Part shown: positions 13,214-21,254 of the stretch, piece after piece
Layout: each line of letters begins with the position of its first letter
How positions within the stretch are numbered: position 1 is the first letter of the stretch
Assembly (NCBI GenBank): GCA_023427945.1
Contig: JAEYZR010000106.1
Location: 1 to 24,988, forward strand
Reading direction: 5' to 3'
Source: Pseudomonadota bacterium
Lineage (GTDB): Bacteria; Pseudomonadota; Gammaproteobacteria; Burkholderiales; Burkholderiaceae_B
DNA length: 24,988 nucleotides
Position numbers and translations under genes: made by a program
The notes under the pieces: model-generated
What the model was told of the DNA's origin: nothing
Seen by the model: the letters and a program-made list of their open reading frames with translations, nothing else
The model's database searches: none

Positions 13214-15415
13214 ATGGAAATCAAAGTCGACTTTCTCGATAAGCTACGTCTGCAAGCCAGATTCGATGACTTCACGGTCATCGCCGATCAGCCCATACGC
13301 TATAAGGGCGACGGCTCTGCGCCCGGTCCTTTCGACTATTTCCTTGCGTCTTCGGCCCTGTGTGCGGCGTATTTCGTGAAGCTGTATTGTGTGACCCGCA
13401 ATATCTCCACCGAGAATATTCGCCTGTCGCAGAACAACATCGTCGATCCGGAGAACCGTTACCAGCAGATCTTCAAGATCCAGGTTGAGTTGCCGGCCGA
13501 TATCGACGAGGCGGATCGCCGGGGCATTCTGCGCTCCATCGAACGCTGCACGGTGAAAAAGGTGGTGCAGGCCGGTCCCGAATTCGTGATCGAAGAAGTC
13601 CAGAGCCTGGATGCCGATGCCCAGTCGTTGCTGACCCTGGCGCCGGATGGTCAGGCCAGCACGTACATTGCGGGCAAGGACCTGCCGCTGGAGCAGACCA
13701 TCGCCAATATGTGCGGTGTGCTGGCGCGCATTGGCATCAAGATCGAAATCGCGTCCTGGCGCAATCTGGTACCCAATGTCTGGTCTTTGCACATCCGCGA
13801 TGCCCACTCGCCGATGTGCTTCACCAACGGCAAGGGTGCGACCAAGGAAAGCGCACTGGCCTCGGCGCTGGGCGAATATATCGAGCGGCTGAGCTGCAAC
13901 CATTTCTATGCCGGCGCGTTCTGGGGAGAAGATCTGGGCACGGCTGCGTTCGTGCATTACCCCGATGAACGCTGGTTCAAGCCGGGCGCAGACGATGCGC
14001 TGCCTGCTGAAATTCTGGATGCATATTGCCGGGAGATCTACGACCCGGAAGGCGAGCTGCGCGGCTCGCACCTGTATGACACCAACTCCGGCAACACCGA
14101 ACGCGGCATTTGCTCGCTGCCCTACGTGCGCCACTCGGACGGCGAGGTGGTTTATTTTCCGACCAATCTGGTGGAGAACCTGTTCGTCAGCAATGGCATG
14201 AGCGCCGGCAATACGCTGGTCGAAGCACAGGTGCAGTGCCTGTCGGAAATTTTCGAACGCGCGGTCAAGCGCGACATCCTGGAGGGCGAAATCGCATTGC
14301 CGGACGTGCCGCCGCATGTGCTGGCGAAGTACCCGGATATCGTGGCGGGCATCGAGGCATTGCAGGCCCAGGGCTTTCCCGTTCTGCTGAAGGATGCCTC
14401 GCTGGGCGGTGTCTACCCGGTGATGTGCGTGACGCTCATGAACCCTCGCACGGGTGGCGTGTTTGCCTCGTTTGGCGCGCATCCCCGAATGGAAGTGGCT
14501 TTGCAGCGCAGTCTGACCGAGTTGCTGCAGGGGCGCAGCATCGAGGGGCTGAACGATCTGCCCCGGCCCACGTTCAACAGCGACGAGGTAAGCGAGCCGA
14601 ACAATTTCGTCGAGCATTTCATCGACTCCAGTGGCATCGTGTCCTGGCGCTTTTTCAGCGCCAGGGCGGATCACGAGTTTGTCGAATGGGATTTCTCGGC
14701 GCAGGGCGAAAACGCCAATGCCCAGGAAGCGGACAGGCTGCTGGGCATTCTGCACGGCATGGGCAAAGAGGTCTACATGGCGGTGTACGACCAGTTGGGT
14801 GCCTGCGCCTGCCGGATTCTGGTGCCGGGTTACTCCGAGATCTATCCGGTCGATGATCTGATCTGGGACAACACGAACAAGGCCTTGTCGTTCCGCGCCG
14901 ATGTGCTGAACCTCCATCGGCTGGACGATGCCGCGCTGGCGGCTTTGCTTGCGCGCCTGCAGGACGATGACCTGGACGAGTATTCAGACATCGCCACCTT
15001 GATCGGCATCGAGTTCGACGAAAATACCGACTGGGGGCAACTGACGGTCCTCGAATTGAAATTGTTGATCTGCCTGGCCTTGCAGCGCTTTGACGACGCG
15101 CAGTCCCTGGTGCAGGCTTTCCTGCAATACAACGACAACACGGTCGAGCGCCGGTTGTTCTACCAGGCCCTGGATGTGGCGCTGGAGATCGTGCTGGATG
15201 ACGATCTGGCGATGGACGATTACGTGGTCAACCTGCGCCGGATGTTCGGCGACGCCCGCATGGACGCCGTGCTCGGTTCGGTGGATGGCAGTGTGCGCTT
15301 TTTTGGCCTGACGCCAACCAGCATGAAACTGGAAACGCTGGATCGCCACCATCGCCTGATGGACAGTTATCGCAAGCTGCACGCGGCGCGGGCGGCGGCG
15401 GCCCAGGTCCGGTAG
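13214..15415 (+). CDS. OsmC-YcaO fusion protein
   Basis: A 733-residue protein joining two families. Residues 1 to about 140 are OsmC/Ohr-like, with a first cysteine at Cys50 (ASSALCAAYFVKLY) and a second at Cys112 (IERCTVKKV), the pair that reduces hydroperoxides in OsmC. From about residue 150 the protein closely follows E. coli YcaO (IAGKDLPLEQTI, NLVPNVWSLHIRD). The ATP-binding signatures are TNGKGATKESALASALGEY with ER after it (204-224) and EAQVQCLSEIFERA. E. coli YcaO is about 586 residues and is linked to RimO-dependent methylthiolation of ribosomal protein S12. The start ATG 13214 has a weak Shine-Dalgarno. No peptide precursor or dehydrogenase gene sits nearby, so this is the housekeeping-type YcaO and not a thiazole/oxazole peptide synthetase. 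Confidence 0.92.
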   Translation: MEIKVDFLDKLRLQARFDDFTVIADQPIRYKGDGSAPGPFDYFLASSALCAAYFVKLYCVTRNISTENIRLSQNNIVDPENRYQQIFKIQVELPADIDEADRRGILRSIERCTVKKVVQAGPEFVIEEVQSLDADAQSLLTLAPDGQASTYIAGKDLPLEQTIANMCGVLARIGIKIEIASWRNLVPNVWSLHIRDAHSPMCFTNGKGATKESALASALGEYIERLSCNHFYAGAFWGEDLGTAAFVHYPDERWFKPGADDALPAEILDAYCREIYDPEGELRGSHLYDTNSGNTERGICSLPYVRHSDGEVVYFPTNLVENLFVSNGMSAGNTLVEAQVQCLSEIFERAVKRDILEGEIALPDVPPHVLAKYPDIVAGIEALQAQGFPVLLKDASLGGVYPVMCVTLMNPRTGGVFASFGAHPRMEVALQRSLTELLQGRSIEGLNDLPRPTFNSDEVSEPNNFVEHFIDSSGIVSWRFFSARADHEFVEWDFSAQGENANAQEADRLLGILHGMGKEVYMAVYDQLGACACRILVPGYSEIYPVDDLIWDNTNKALSFRADVLNLHRLDDAALAALLARLQDDDLDEYSDIATLIGIEFDENTDWGQLTVLELKLLICLALQRFDDAQSLVQAFLQYNDNTVERRLFYQALDVALEIVLDDDLAMDDYVVNLRRMFGDARMDAVLGSVDGSVRFFGLTPTSMKLETLDRHHRLMDSYRKLHAARAAAAQVR

Positions 15416-15435
15416 GGCGGCCTGCGATGGGTCTT

Positions 15436-15451
15436 CCGGGTTGACGCCCGG
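15436..15451. terminator. GC hairpin after OsmC-YcaO, weak terminator candidate
   Basis: CCGGG-TTGACG-CCCGG forms a five-pair GC stem 20 bases after the OsmC-YcaO stop. There is no T-run, so intrinsic termination is doubtful. Confidence 0.25.
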
Positions 15452-15458
15452 GAGATGA

Positions 15459-15496
15459 TTGCGATGAAATAGGCTTCGTTATTCCATAAATCGCAA
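15459..15496. promoter_or_regulatory. Inverted repeat before LysR-peptidase unit, possible LysR site
   Basis: TTGCGAT (15459-15465) and ATCGCAA (15490-15496) form a perfect seven-base inverted repeat separated by 24 bases; centres are 31 bp apart, about three helical turns. The spacer is AT-richer than its surroundings and likely contains the promoter of the LysR gene starting at 15519. An autoregulatory site is inferred. Confidence 0.4.
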
Positions 15497-15518
15497 CAAT
15501 CGACTGGCGTGGATCGAC

Positions 15519-16424
15519 ATGGACCGTTTCGATGCCTTGCTGCTGTTCAACCGCATCGTTGAACTGGGCAGCTTCACCAAGGCGGCCTTGGCGCTGGATA
15601 TTCCCCGCGCCACGGCCACCCATGCCATCAAGTCGCTGGAGGCGCGGCTAGGCGTGCGTCTGCTGGATCGCACCACGCGACAGGTCAAACCAACCCTCGA
15701 TGGGCAGGCCTTCTACGAGCGCAGCAGGCACGTGCTGCAGGAACTGGACGATGCCGAGACGTCTATGAGCACGTCCGCCACGCAACCCCGAGGTACGCTC
15801 AGGCTGAACCTGCACGGGGTGCACGCCACCACTATCCTCCTGCCACGCATCGGCGAGTTCCACGAGCGTTACCCGCACATCGACATCGTCATCAGCAGTG
15901 GCGACCGGCTGGTCGATCTGGTGAAGGAGGGCATCGACTGTGTGGTGCGGGTGGGCCAGCCTCGGGATTCCACCCTGGTGGTCAAAAAGCTGGCCAGCCT
16001 GCGGGAAATCATCTGCGCCAGTCCCCAGTACCTCGAACGTCACGGCACCCCCACGCATCCCGATGAACTGACGACGCACCAGGCGGTGGGTTTTTTTTCG
16101 CTGCACAGCGATCACCGCTATCCCTTCAACCTGATCGTCGATGGCGAGGTGAAGTCATTCGAAGCCAAAGGCTGGGTATCGGTCAGCGACGCAGAGTGCT
16201 ACATGAGCGCAGCGCTGGCGGGATGCGGCCTCATCCAGTTGCCGGATTTCCGCCTGCTGGAGCATCTGCAGTCGGGGCGGCTGGTGCAGGTGCTGGAGCA
16301 ATGGACCAGTCCCGAACTGCCGGTCTGCGCGCTCTATCCCTTCCACCGTCAGCTTTCGCCCAGGGTACGGGTGTTCATCGACTGGGCATGCAGCGTGTAC
16401 GCTGACAAGTTCGGTGGCAACTGA
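15519..16424 (+). CDS. LysR-family transcriptional regulator (CrgA/DsdC-like class)
   Basis: A 301-residue LysR regulator. The helix-turn-helix is at about 1-60 (MDRFDALLLFNRIVELGSF, ARLGVRLLDRTTRQVKPT), followed by the effector domain at about 90-295 (LRLNLHGVHATTILLPRI, GIDCVVRVGQPRDSTLVV). DRFDALLLFNRIVELGSFTKAA and LLDRTTR are typical of the large proteobacterial subgroup with a PBP2_CrgA-like domain. ATG 15519 is the natural start though its Shine-Dalgarno is weak. The prolyl oligopeptidase gene begins 13 bases downstream, so both are probably co-transcribed, suggesting that the regulator controls the peptidase. Confidence 0.94.
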   Translation: MDRFDALLLFNRIVELGSFTKAALALDIPRATATHAIKSLEARLGVRLLDRTTRQVKPTLDGQAFYERSRHVLQELDDAETSMSTSATQPRGTLRLNLHGVHATTILLPRIGEFHERYPHIDIVISSGDRLVDLVKEGIDCVVRVGQPRDSTLVVKKLASLREIICASPQYLERHGTPTHPDELTTHQAVGFFSLHSDHRYPFNLIVDGEVKSFEAKGWVSVSDAECYMSAALAGCGLIQLPDFRLLEHLQSGRLVQVLEQWTSPELPVCALYPFHRQLSPRVRVFIDWACSVYADKFGGN

Positions 16425-16437
16425 ATCAGGAGCAAAC

Positions 16438-18522
16438 ATGGCAAACGCAGTGATCGCATACCCTGACGCCCGGCGGGCCGATCTGGTGGAGCGCCACTTC
16501 GGGCGCGACGTGGCTGATCCCTATCGCTGGCTGGAGAACGATGCCCGCAGTGATGCCGAGGTCATGCAATGGGTGCAGGCGCAGAATCAGCTGACACATG
16601 CTTATCTGGAAGGCCTTGCCGGCCGCGAAGTCTTCGTCGAACGCCTGACAGCGCTGTACAACCATGAACGCGTGACTGCGCCGCAAAAGCGCGGCGGGCG
16701 TTACTTCTATCTGCGCAATAGCGGGCTGGAAAAACAGTCGTCCTTGTGCGTGCGCGATACGCTTCACGGTGCGCAACAGGTATTGATCGATCCCGGCACG
16801 TGGTCCGACGATGGCAGCGTGGCACTTGCCCAGTGGGCGGTGAACGCCACCGGCTCGCATGTGGCCTATGCCGTGCAGGAGAGTGGGTCGGACTGGCACA
16901 CCTTGCGGGTGATGGACGTGTGCACGGGAAGGGTGCTGCCCGACGAAGTGAAATGGTCCAGGTTCAGTGTGCTGTCCTGGGCTCGCGACGGCGCCGGATT
17001 TTTCTATTCGCGCTATCCCGCCTTGCAACAGGGCGAGACCTCGCAGGAAGCGCTCGCCGGTCACGCGGTCTATTTCCATGCGCTGGGTACGCCGGCGCAG
17101 CAGGACCGTCTGGTGTATGGGTCGCCCGATCAGCCTAATCTGATCAATGTGGCCGATTGCAGTGAAGACGGTCGTTATGCGCTGGTGTCATCGACGCCGG
17201 GCACGATGAGCAATGCCGTGACGGTCGTCGATCTGGGCGACCCAGCCTGGCCCTCGCGCAGGCTGATCGACAACTTCGATCACCAGTGGACCTTCATCGG
17301 CAACCAGGGATCGACGTTGTTCTTCCTGACCAGCGATGGCGCGCCCCGGGCACGTATCGTGACGCTGGATCTCGACCGCCGGGACGCGGATGGGAAGGGC
17401 GCGGCCTTGACCGAGATCGTGCCCGAGCAGGACGATGTATTGCGAACCGCCTGGCTGATAGGCGGCAGATTGCTGGCCGCCTTCATGGTGGATGCCAGGA
17501 CGGTCATCCGGCGCTATGAACTGGATGGTCGTCCTGATGGTCAGGTCCAGTTGCCGGGCATAGGCAGTGCCGGCGGGTTCGCGGGTCGCCAGGACGAGAC
17601 CGAATGCTTTTTCGGTTTCACCAGTTTCAATGCGCCCACCACCCTCTACCACTACGACGTCGGGACGCGTGTGGTCGACGTGTGGGCCAGGCCGAAGATC
17701 GAGTTCGATTTCGAGGCTATCACGGTGGACCAGCAGTTCTGCCGCTCCAGGGACGGCACGCGTGTACCGATGTTCATCATCAAGCGGCGCGACGTGCACG
17801 GGCCGGCGCCCACGCTTTTGTACGGCTATGGCGGCTTTGCGATCAGCATGATTCCGGCTTATTCGCCGGATCTGCTGGCCTGGGTGGAGCAGGGCGGGGT
17901 GGCGGTGGTGGCGAATATCCGGGGCGGCGGCGAATATGGGCAGGACTGGCACTATGCGGGCCGACTGGCGAACAAACAGAACGTCTTCGACGACTTCATC
18001 GCGGCAGCCTCCTATCTGAAAGCTCAGGGCGTGACCCCCGAGGCCGGGCTGGCCATTCAGGGCGAGTCCAACGGTGGACTGCTGGTGGGTGCCGTGGTGA
18101 ACCAGCGTCCAGATCTGTTTGCCGCAGCGCTGCCGGGTGTGGGCGTGATGGACATGCTCAGGTTCGACAAATTCACGGCAGGCCACCTGTGGGCGCCCGA
18201 GTTCGGCAGTCCTGGCGAGCAGGCCAGTTTTGACCACCTGCTGGCGTATTCCCCCTATCACAACGTCAAGTCGGGCGCGTCTTATCCAGCTATTCTGGCG
18301 AGTACGGCCGATACCGACGATCGTGTCGTGCCGGCCCACACGTTCAAGTACACCGCCGCCTTGCAGGCCGCTGATCTGGGCGACAGACCACGGCTGGTGC
18401 GCATCGAAACCCGCGCGGGGCACGGCGCGGGCAAGCCCACGCAGCAGGTGATCGAATCGACCGCGGACCTGTGGGCATTTGCCGCGCACTGGACTGGTCT
18501 GACGGTGCCCCGAACCCCGTAG
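16438..18522 (+). CDS. Prolyl oligopeptidase family serine peptidase (S9A)
   Basis: A 694-residue S9A peptidase, close to the roughly 700 residues of prolyl oligopeptidase and oligopeptidase B. An N-terminal segment (DVADPYRWLEND, about 24-35) and a beta-propeller (to about 410) precede the alpha/beta-hydrolase domain. The nucleophile is Ser544 in GESNGG; the acid lies in ADTDDRVVP (Asp627 or Asp628), and the base is His662 in RAGHGAGKPT. GGGEYGQDWH is also typical. There is no signal peptide, so it acts in the cytoplasm on short peptides. AGGAG five bases before ATG 16438 fixes the start. Tail-to-tail with the aldo/keto reductase gene by a single base. Confidence 0.95.
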   Translation: MANAVIAYPDARRADLVERHFGRDVADPYRWLENDARSDAEVMQWVQAQNQLTHAYLEGLAGREVFVERLTALYNHERVTAPQKRGGRYFYLRNSGLEKQSSLCVRDTLHGAQQVLIDPGTWSDDGSVALAQWAVNATGSHVAYAVQESGSDWHTLRVMDVCTGRVLPDEVKWSRFSVLSWARDGAGFFYSRYPALQQGETSQEALAGHAVYFHALGTPAQQDRLVYGSPDQPNLINVADCSEDGRYALVSSTPGTMSNAVTVVDLGDPAWPSRRLIDNFDHQWTFIGNQGSTLFFLTSDGAPRARIVTLDLDRRDADGKGAALTEIVPEQDDVLRTAWLIGGRLLAAFMVDARTVIRRYELDGRPDGQVQLPGIGSAGGFAGRQDETECFFGFTSFNAPTTLYHYDVGTRVVDVWARPKIEFDFEAITVDQQFCRSRDGTRVPMFIIKRRDVHGPAPTLLYGYGGFAISMIPAYSPDLLAWVEQGGVAVVANIRGGGEYGQDWHYAGRLANKQNVFDDFIAAASYLKAQGVTPEAGLAIQGESNGGLLVGAVVNQRPDLFAAALPGVGVMDMLRFDKFTAGHLWAPEFGSPGEQASFDHLLAYSPYHNVKSGASYPAILASTADTDDRVVPAHTFKYTAALQAADLGDRPRLVRIETRAGHGAGKPTQQVIESTADLWAFAAHWTGLTVPRTP

Positions 18523-18523
18523 C

Positions 18524-19447
18524 CTACCCGACGATGTCGATCAGCGACTGGCGCTGGCTGGCGGTGAGCATGGTGCCGTGACCGCCTTGCAGATTATCGG
18601 CCTGCCTGTCAGGCCGGCTGGTGGCCGGGATGACGGTGGTGACAGCCGGGTGGCTCCAGGCAAACCGCAAGAACGCCTGGGCCCACGAAGTGATGCCTGC
18701 TTCGCCTGCCCAGTCGGGCAGCGCTTTGCCCTTGACCTGCTGGAACAGACGCCCGTCTTCGAACGCCCGATTGATCAGCACGCCGACGCCCTGATCCTGG
18801 GCCAGCGGCAGCAGGGTCTTTTCGGCCTCGCGTGACACGACCGAATAGTTCACCTGCAGGAAATCGGGCTTGGCCGTGCGCACGACCTGGGCTAGCTCGT
18901 CATGGCCGCTGGCCAGGTAGTGGGTCACACCGCTGTAGCGTGTCCTGCCCTGTGCCTTGAGCTCGTTGATGAGGGCGAGTTGGGTTTTCCAGTCGCGCAG
19001 GTTGTGCACCTGCAGCAGTTCGACTTTGTCGGTGCGCAGGGCGCGCAACGATTGTTCGAACTGCGCCATGCCGGCATCGCGTCCGGAGGTGCCAAGCTTG
19101 GTCGCGAGAAAGGCCTTGTCGCGCAGATCAAGTTCGGCCAGCAGATCGCCCAGCACTTGTTCAGAGCGTCCGTAGCTGGGCGCCGTGTCGATCAGCACGC
19201 CCGAGCCCTCGAAGAACAGCCGGATCACTTCCTTCAACGGTGCGCGCTCAGTCGGATCGGTACCCACGTTCATGCTGTCGGCACTGCCCATGCCGATGAC
19301 GGGAACGACCTCGTTCGTGCGGGGGATCTTGCGCGTGGCCATTGCGGTTTGTGCGGGCGCGGCCAGGATCCGGTGCATGGGGGTGGCAAGGCTCAAGCCG
19401 GCCGCCGATAGGGCCAGTCCTGATATGACGGTGCGGCGGGTAGGCAT
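18524..19447 (-). CDS. Aldo/keto reductase with twin-arginine signal
   Basis: A 307-residue enzyme. The N-terminus MPTRRTVISGLALSAAGLSL looks like a Tat signal, followed by AAPAQ as a cleavage region at about 29-33. The catalytic tetrad of aldo/keto reductases is visible: Asp88 (LIDTAPSYG), Tyr92, Lys117 (ATKLG) and His148 (LQVHN). C-terminal VIPATSRPDRQADNLQ matches the NADPH-binding part of the family. The start at 19447 has AAGGAG seven bases upstream; 19465 would disturb this. Periplasmic location of a nicotinamide-dependent family is unusual, since the cofactor is cytoplasmic; Tat export after cofactor loading would fit. Divergent from the lactonase-like gene at 19590. Confidence 0.9.
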   Translation of the reverse strand: MPTRRTVISGLALSAAGLSLATPMHRILAAPAQTAMATRKIPRTNEVVPVIGMGSADSMNVGTDPTERAPLKEVIRLFFEGSGVLIDTAPSYGRSEQVLGDLLAELDLRDKAFLATKLGTSGRDAGMAQFEQSLRALRTDKVELLQVHNLRDWKTQLALINELKAQGRTRYSGVTHYLASGHDELAQVVRTAKPDFLQVNYSVVSREAEKTLLPLAQDQGVGVLINRAFEDGRLFQQVKGKALPDWAGEAGITSWAQAFLRFAWSHPAVTTVIPATSRPDRQADNLQGGHGTMLTASQRQSLIDIVG

Positions 19448-19521
19448 CTTCACACTCCTTGGCAATGGGGTAATGGCTCAGTTTATTATCGTTTCCGCAG
19501 GCGCTAGGAGTGGCAGGTTTG

Positions 19522-19533
19522 TCGTAATACAAT
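19522..19533. promoter_or_regulatory. TCGTAATACAAT box in divergent promoter region
   Basis: This 12-mer occurs between the divergent aldo/keto reductase and MBL-fold genes and is repeated exactly at 22622-22633. Its core TCGTA-A-TACAA is an 11-bp palindrome with one mismatched pair, the style of GntR/FCD repressor sites. The binding protein is not encoded in the window as far as I can tell. Confidence 0.55.
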
Positions 19534-19589
19534 AAGATTGACGTACAAATTCGCCGCAACAACAACTCAGCCACGCGGCAGGAGACAAC

Positions 19590-20399
19590 ATGTCCGCTAC
19601 ACCAGCACCCTTCGAAGTATTTGCCATTCGTTATGCCAATCACAGCGGACGCAGTGCCGAAGAGAATTTCATCGGCGGAGGCGATTTCCACGATGCCGAC
19701 TCCGATCTGGATTACTTCGTATGGGTGATCCGGCGCGGCGACGAGGTCTATCTGGTGGACACCGGCTTTGCCGAGGACGCCGCCCAGGAGCGCAAGCGCA
19801 CGCTGCTGATGCGCCCGAGCGCGGCACTGGCCTATCTGGACATCGACCCCGCAACACTCAAGCACGTGATCCTCACGCATCTGCACTACGATCATGCCGG
19901 CACGCTGGACGATTTTCCCGCCGCCACCTTTCATGTGCAGGATGCCGAGCCTGCCTATGCGACCGGTCGCTGCATGTGCCACAAGGCCCTGCGCCTGCCG
20001 TATGGGGTGGAGGACGTGGTCACCTTCGTTCGCAAGGTATATGCCGATCGGGTAGTCTTTCACGATGGCACGTCCGAGCTCGCTCCGGGGCTGACACTGC
20101 ACCTGGTCGGTGGGCACTCCAAGGGCCTGCAGGTCGTGCGCGTCTACACCAGACGCGGCTGGGTCGTGCTGGCCTCGGACGCCACCCATTTGTACGCCAA
20201 CATCGGGCGATCGATCCCTTTCCCGCTGGTCTACAGCGTGGGCGACATGATGGAAGGGTTCAATCGTGTGCGTGCGCTGGCGGATTCCGAAGACCACATC
20301 ATTCCCGGGCATGATCCGCAGGTCATGCATCGCTATCGTGCACCTGATGCGGCCAGCGAAGGCGTGGTGGTGCGCCTGGATGAACCGCCGCACGCCTGA
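19590..20399 (+). CDS. MBL-fold hydrolase, N-acyl-homoserine-lactonase-like family
   Basis: A 269-residue metallo-beta-lactamase-fold enzyme with a dizinc site: H97-L-H99-Y-D101-H102, His176 (GGHSKG), Asp197 (LASDATH) and a C-terminal His in IIPGHDP. The order and spacing match the AttM/AiiA-like lactonase branch, and the protein is of similar length. AGGAG six bases before ATG 19590 supports the start. There is no signal peptide. In a catabolic setting with a carboxymuconolactone decarboxylase-like gene under a shared upstream box, a metabolic lactone is at least as likely as a quorum-sensing signal. It ends 16 bases before a strong terminator. Confidence 0.9.
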   Translation: MSATPAPFEVFAIRYANHSGRSAEENFIGGGDFHDADSDLDYFVWVIRRGDEVYLVDTGFAEDAAQERKRTLLMRPSAALAYLDIDPATLKHVILTHLHYDHAGTLDDFPAATFHVQDAEPAYATGRCMCHKALRLPYGVEDVVTFVRKVYADRVVFHDGTSELAPGLTLHLVGGHSKGLQVVRVYTRRGWVVLASDATHLYANIGRSIPFPLVYSVGDMMEGFNRVRALADSEDHIIPGHDPQVMHRYRAPDAASEGVVVRLDEPPHA

Positions 20400-20415
20400 C
20401 GCCGGGGGATCGGTC

Positions 20416-20451
20416 AAAAAAAAGACGGCATCGCAAGTGCCGTCTTTTTTT
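20416..20451. terminator. Bidirectional intrinsic terminator
   Basis: A seven-pair stem, GACGGCA-TCGCAAG-TGCCGTC, is preceded by eight A and followed by seven T, so it works on either strand. It serves the plus-strand lactonase-like gene (stop 20399) and the minus-strand NIPSNAP operon (stop 20480). Confidence 0.92.
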
Positions 20452-20479
20452 ATCGAAGCGTTCGGTGGCGTTCGATGAA

Positions 20480-20806
20480 TCAGCGCAATGCCGAGTAGTC
20501 TGTGGGCGAGAGGAAATGGTTCTCGATGCGCTCGACGATCATCTTTTCCGCTTCGCTCGCGGCACGCTTGGCAATCCACTCTTTGTCGGCCTGGAACGCA
20601 TTCCACTTCTGTTCACGTTCGGCCAGGCTTTCCCACTTCAGCAGATACGTCAGAGCATGATTGCTGGGGCCCACCAGCGTGGTCCAGAAGCCGATCTGCT
20701 CGATGCCGTATTTCTTGAAGAAGTCCAGGGTGGTGGTGCTGAAGCGTTCGTTCAGCGCGGCCAGACGGCCAGGCGCGCAATGATAGATACGCATTTCTAC
20801 GATCAT
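20480..20806 (-). CDS. NIPSNAP family protein
   Basis: A 108-residue dimeric alpha+beta-barrel-type protein. MIVEMRIYHCAPGRLAALNERF, shown here in part as EMRIYHCAPGRL, and the central FWTTLVGPSNHALTYLLKWES segment are typical NIPSNAP. Proteins of this fold often act as small catabolic monooxygenases, isomerases or accessory subunits, but no catalytic residue can be assigned. The start at 20806 has AAGGA nine bases upstream; a TTG three codons earlier (20815) is the alternative. It is the last gene of a four-gene unit, 61 bases after the cupin and just ahead of the bidirectional terminator. Confidence 0.88.
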   Translation of the reverse strand: MIVEMRIYHCAPGRLAALNERFSTTTLDFFKKYGIEQIGFWTTLVGPSNHALTYLLKWESLAEREQKWNAFQADKEWIAKRAASEAEKMIVERIENHFLSPTDYSALR

Positions 20807-20867
20807 GGGATGCAATCCTTATGAGATAAATGAGTTCAAACCGCCGTGCGGTCAGGGCCTGGATGGT

Positions 20868-21254
20868 TCACACTGCCTTGCGATAGTCGGCGTCCGATAC
20901 TTCTTCCAGCCAGTCGGCGTCACCCAGCGATGTGGCCACGTGGATCATATAGCTGTCGGCGGTTGCACCGTGCCAATGCTTTTCGCCGCCGGGTATCCAC
21001 ACGAAGTCGCCGGCGCGGATCGGTTCAGCCTTCTGGCCTTCGACGCAGATCCATCCCGAACCGCCGGTCACCTGCAGAACCTGGCCCTGTGCATGGGTGT
21101 GCCAGTAGGTGCGTGCACCGGGTGAAAAGAAGACGTGGTTGATCCCCACGCCATCGGTGGCGGCCATGACCGGGTCGGCCCATACGACGCCGGTGAATGT
21201 GGCGCCGCGTTGTTCCGACGGTTTGCCCTGGGCCCTGCCATGTATGACTTTCAT
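20868..21254 (-). CDS. Cupin-domain protein
   Basis: A 128-residue single-domain cupin. Motif 1 reads WHTHAQGQVLQVTGGSGW (about 51-68) with metal-type histidines in the H-x-H position and a Gln where many cupins have Glu. Motif 2 reads GDFVWIPGGEKHWHG (about 82-96), with the last histidine ligand. This is the small cupin type often annotated as quercetin-dioxygenase-like or as part of carboxymuconolactone-decarboxylase systems. The start at 21254 has AAGGAG eight bases upstream and overlaps the previous stop by ATGA, so it is translationally coupled. Function inside the pathway is unknown. Confidence 0.92.
   Translation of the reverse strand: MKVIHGRAQGKPSEQRGATFTGVVWADPVMAATDGVGINHVFFSPGARTYWHTHAQGQVLQVTGGSGWICVEGQKAEPIRAGDFVWIPGGEKHWHGATADSYMIHVATSLGDADWLEEVSDADYRKAV

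Noticed and set aside
13244..14917. Minus-strand open frame of about 557 codons
   Set aside because: Antisense to the OsmC-YcaO gene and without recognisable domains.
13214..15415. YcaO as part of a thiazole/oxazole peptide (RiPP) cluster
   Set aside because: No precursor peptide, E1-like partner, dehydrogenase or exporter is adjacent, and the sequence follows the E. coli YcaO type.
17188..18489. Minus-strand open frame of about 433 codons
   Set aside because: Shadow of the prolyl oligopeptidase gene, which has an intact catalytic triad on the plus strand.
19590..20399. Quorum-quenching lactonase
   Set aside because: The fold and metal motif fit, but the catabolic context gives no reason to prefer a signalling lactone; kept only as lactonase-like.
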